From the NCBI GenBank assembly GCA_005786915.1, contig SYCM01000002.1:1-5927 (forward strand): a stretch of 5,927 nt of DNA, written 5' to 3'. Positions 3,434 to 5,927 of this stretch are shown piece after piece (position 1 is the first letter of the stretch; every line of letters begins with the position of its first letter). A program made the translations under genes and the position numbers. Source of the stretch: Bacteroidota bacterium (GTDB lineage Bacteria > Bacteroidota > Bacteroidia > Flavobacteriales > Schleiferiaceae). The notes beneath the pieces were generated by a model. It searched no databases, had not been told where the DNA came from, and saw nothing but the letters and a program-made list of their open reading frames with translations.

Positions 3434-5927
3434 CTAGTACTGGATCTGCAAGGTATGGCGCTCGCTGCCGAGGGCGTCGTGCACCTGCACCACGTACCAA
3501 CCTGCAGGCATTCCGCCGAGGTCAAGGTACTCCAGCTCGGCGGCCGACCGATCCCAGCGGCGCAGGATGCGTCCCTGAGCGTCCACGAGCTCCACACGGC
3601 CGGCGGCTGCCGGGCGCTCGAGCCAAAACCCGTCTGAAGCAGGATTCGGGTACACTCGGCTCGCCGGAGTGCTCGGAAGTTCCTCCACGTCCAGGGTAAT
3701 CTGGGGCTGGGCCAACTTCGCGCTCGTATAGACCCGGTACGCCCCGGGGGCTAGCGAAAGGCTCGCATTCACGTCGGTCACGGTGAGGGTGTCGCCGCTG
3801 AAGTACTCGTACCAAGTACCTGCGCCCGGGAAAGCCGGTATGATTGATTGGGTCGTCACGCCGAAATTGCCCAATACCACCGCGTCCATCCCGCTGCTGT
3901 TGAACACCATGCGCTTGGTCGAGCCCGACAAACTGTAGGTAAACTGTCCGTCACGGAACGTCGCCGGATGCGCGCGGCGCAGGTGAAACACGGCCGAAGT
4001 CACGTCGTACAGGCGACGGCGCTCCGGCACCTGATAGTAGTTCCAGCGCAAGGGCTTGTTGCACACCCGGCACGGAACGTTTATCGACACGTCGTAGCCC
4101 AACTCGCCAAACATCCAAATCATGCGGGGGCCCGGGATGAGGTAGGCAAAAAGGTTCACGGCTTCGGCGCGGCGCAACCCCGTAGCCAATTGCTTCGGAT
4201 TGTGGTTGGCGTTCGACGTGTTCCCGTACGTAAGCACCTCGTACATCAGCCGCTCCTCGTCGTGGCTTTCGGGGTACGACACGAGGGCCGGCTGCGACCA
4301 TCCGCGGGCGCCGTGGTAGGCCCACGAAAAATTGCTTTGGGCATTGCCCTGTCCGGCCTGGTGAAAATTATAGGTCGAATTGCCCCAAAGCATGAACCCG
4401 TAGTCCGCCAGGGCCTTTTCTTCGCCGTTGTCGGCCCAGTGCTCCAAAATCACGTGCGCATTGGGGTTGACCGACCAAATCGTGTCGCCGATGCGCTTAA
4501 TGATGGCTTGGCGGACCGCGGAATTCCCCGCGTTTCCGTTTAAAAATCCCTTGGTGTAATCAAAGCGAATTCCGTCGATGCGGTACTCCTGCAGCCAAAA
4601 CGTTGTGACGCGGTCCACAAAATCCTTTGTGGCTTGCTTCTCGTGGTTGAAATCAAACCCCCAGCAGTAGGGCGGGTGCGGACACACGGGATTAAACCAC
4701 GGACTGTTTGCGGCCGGGCGGCTGTTCGCCGCGTCCCAATACATGTTCACGAGCGGACTCTGCCCAAACGCGTGATTGAATACCATGTCGGCGATCACCG
4801 CAATCCCCTTGCTGTGGCAGGAATCCACAAACTCCTTGAACTTCTCGGGGGTTCCGTAGTACTTGTCGAGCGCCATGTGGAAGCTCGGATTGTACCCCCA
4901 GCTTTCGTTGTTCTCGAACTCGCTGTTGGGCATCAGCTCGATTGCATTTATACCCAGGCGCTGCAAATAGCCGAGCGTATCGATCAGCGACTGGTAGTTC
5001 CGCGCCGTAGTAAAATCGCGAATCAGCAACTCATAGATGAGCAAATCCGCCTTTCCGGGCGGCGTAAACGACGTGTTCTTCCAAGTGTACTCCGGGGCAC
5101 CGGGGCGCAGAAGCGCACAAAATCCAGTGGTCTTGCCCGTGGGATAGGGATGAAGCCCGGGCCAGGTGGCCGCGGGAATGCTTCCGTCGTAATTCGGATC
5201 CAGGATCAGCTCAGCGAACGGATCGGCGACCTTGAGGTTGCCGTCAATCCAGTACTGGTAGGCGTACTTCTGCCCGGCCGTCACGGGTACGGCGAGCCAA
5301 AATCGCTCCCCGTCGGGTGACTTATTCATAAAGTATCCGGTCTCGGGCAAAAAGTCGTTGAAGTCCCCCAGCACGTAGGCGAACTGCTTGTTGGGTGCGC
5401 GGAGTACCAAACCCACCGTACTGTCGTTCAGGTAATTGGCGCCGTCCAGCCAGCCTGAGGGCACCGCGGCCACCAACTGAATCGGATTGCCCGTGTAGCG
5501 TATCGTGTCGTAGGCCGTAGACGTGCCGCTCGTGGCTTCGAGCACCACCGTATGGGCTCCGGCCGAAGTCACCACCAGGTCGTAGTTAAGGGCGGTGGCA
5601 TTGGCCACCGTCGTTTTGAGCACCCCATTGTCGTAAATCTTGAGCGTCGCGCTTTGGTTCGACGCGGCCACCAAACGGAGCGTATCGCCCGGGTTGGCAA
5701 TCTGCGGTCCGCTCGGCGCAAAAAACGCCGCAAGCAGCCCGCTGTTGGCAGGATAAATCGGGTAGTAAATGTCGGTGCCGTCGGCACTGCGGCCCACTAC
5801 GGTTCCGCCCGCGTTGCGGAACACAAAGGCCAGCTGCTGCACCTGGGTACCCGTAGGAAACCCATAAAACGTGGGAATGTGGTACTTAATTCGGTGCTTG
5901 TTGTTGCCCAGGCTGGTCATCAACACC
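3434..5927 (-). CDS. Secreted GH13 alpha-amylase-family enzyme with T9SS sorting domain (5' end missing)
   Basis: Open from the window edge to TAG (complement of 3434-3436): 830 residues, N-terminus outside the window. The first in-frame GTG near 5926 is not the true start, since no signal peptide is present and the frame begins inside a domain. Order, numbered from that codon: an N-terminal beta module (1-60) typical of Bacteroidota amylases (IPTFYGFPTGTQVQQLAFVFRN); an Ig-like domain (70-146); a CBM48-like domain (about 160-255, LGDFNDF); the GH13 barrel (about 293-655); a C-terminal beta-sandwich (660-735); and a T9SS type A tail (758-830). All four GH13 conserved regions are visible: DMVFNH (D380, N384, H385), GIRFD with nucleophile D456, ILEH with acid/base E495, and ESHDE with D556. 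The enzyme should hydrolyse or rearrange alpha-1,4/1,6-glucans at the cell surface or outside. Maltogenic, pullulanase-like or branching activity cannot be separated by eye. Cys pairs at 415/421 and 619/622 are notable. The PAP2 gene follows after 5 bases. Confidence 0.93.
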   Translation of the reverse strand, partial: VLMTSLGNNKHRIKYHIPTFYGFPTGTQVQQLAFVFRNAGGTVVGRSADGTDIYYPIYPANSGLLAAFFAPSGPQIANPGDTLRLVAASNQSATLKIYDNGVLKTTVANATALNYDLVVTSAGAHTVVLEATSGTSTAYDTIRYTGNPIQLVAAVPSGWLDGANYLNDSTVGLVLRAPNKQFAYVLGDFNDFLPETGYFMNKSPDGERFWLAVPVTAGQKYAYQYWIDGNLKVADPFAELILDPNYDGSIPAATWPGLHPYPTGKTTGFCALLRPGAPEYTWKNTSFTPPGKADLLIYELLIRDFTTARNYQSLIDTLGYLQRLGINAIELMPNSEFENNESWGYNPSFHMALDKYYGTPEKFKEFVDSCHSKGIAVIADMVFNHAFGQSPLVNMYWDAANSRPAANSPWFNPVCPHPPYCWGFDFNHEKQATKDFVDRVTTFWLQEYRIDGIRFDYTKGFLNGNAGNSAVRQAIIKRIGDTIWSVNPNAHVILEHWADNGEEKALADYGFMLWGNSTYNFHQAGQGNAQSNFSWAYHGARGWSQPALVSYPESHDEERLMYEVLTYGNTSNANHNPKQLATGLRRAEAVNLFAYLIPGPRMIWMFGELGYDVSINVPCRVCNKPLRWNYYQVPERRRLYDVTSAVFHLRRAHPATFRDGQFTYSLSGSTKRMVFNSSGMDAVVLGNFGVTTQSIIPAFPGAGTWYEYFSGDTLTVTDVNASLSLAPGAYRVYTSAKLAQPQITLDVEELPSTPASRVYPNPASDGFWLERPAAAGRVELVDAQGRILRRWDRSAAELEYLDLGGMPAGWYVVQVHDALGSERHTLQIQY
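3437..3655 (-). other. T9SS type A C-terminal sorting domain of the amylase
   Basis: Residues 758-830 of the amylase read VYPNPASDGFWLE, then VELVDAQGRIL, then LDLGGMPAGWYVVQV and a final HTLQIQY. This is the standard Por secretion tail: YPNP start, V-D-x-x-G-R/K turn, L-x-G-W-Y-x-V strand and a basic/hydrophobic end. It directs export across the outer membrane by the type IX system and attachment to the surface or release. It is the strongest evidence in the window for Bacteroidota. Confidence 0.93.

Noticed and set aside
3429..3500. 24-residue N-terminal extension of the PAP2 gene
   Set aside because: The extension is Arg/Pro-rich, lies in the amylase tail in another frame, and moves the signal peptide inward.
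3848..5320. Two open frames over 225 codons on the + strand opposite the amylase
   Set aside because: Val/Arg/His-rich antisense translations of a confidently assigned GH13 gene; no recognisable domain.

Overview
The window looks like chromosomal DNA of a fairly GC-rich member of the Bacteroidota (flavobacterial or chitinophagal side). The main evidence is a C-terminal type IX secretion (T9SS type A) sorting domain on a large GH13 amylase. Supporting signs are exported proteins whose signal peptides end in Ala-Gln-like sites and start codons without visible Shine-Dalgarno sequences. GC content and taxon were judged by eye; no search was run.

Layout: (1) Bases 1-174 hold the last 57 codons of an aldo/keto reductase on the + strand. 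(2) Bases 175-297 are a short intergenic leader packed with inverted repeats, some of them mutually exclusive. (3) Bases 298-2725 hold a tightly overlapping three-gene + strand cassette: a small secreted beta-rich protein, a periplasmic PapD-chaperone-like protein, and a tryptophan-rich predicted beta-barrel with a C-terminal beta-sandwich. The junctions are TAATG (1-base overlap) and GTGA (4-base overlap), so the three are probably translationally coupled. A 13-bp stem-loop sits at the first junction. (4) On the - strand, transcribed toward the cassette, are a large secreted alpha-amylase-family enzyme (3434 to beyond 5927, 5' end missing) and a PAP2-family phosphatase (2697-3428) starting 5 bases after it. 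The PAP2 gene and the barrel gene converge and overlap by 29 bases.

The most interesting unit is the three-gene cassette. Subunit, chaperone and outer-membrane barrel is the logic of a chaperone-usher system. Here, however, the barrel protein is about half the size of a classical usher and the proteins show only fold-level resemblance to the proteobacterial ones. I infer a compact Bacteroidota surface-fibre or surface-protein export system; this is a hypothesis. The stem-loop after the subunit gene could raise subunit expression over chaperone and barrel, as in pilus operons. The amylase/PAP2 pair appears functionally separate. No tRNA, rRNA, CRISPR or insertion sequence was seen, and no gene-free stretch exceeds 123 bases.
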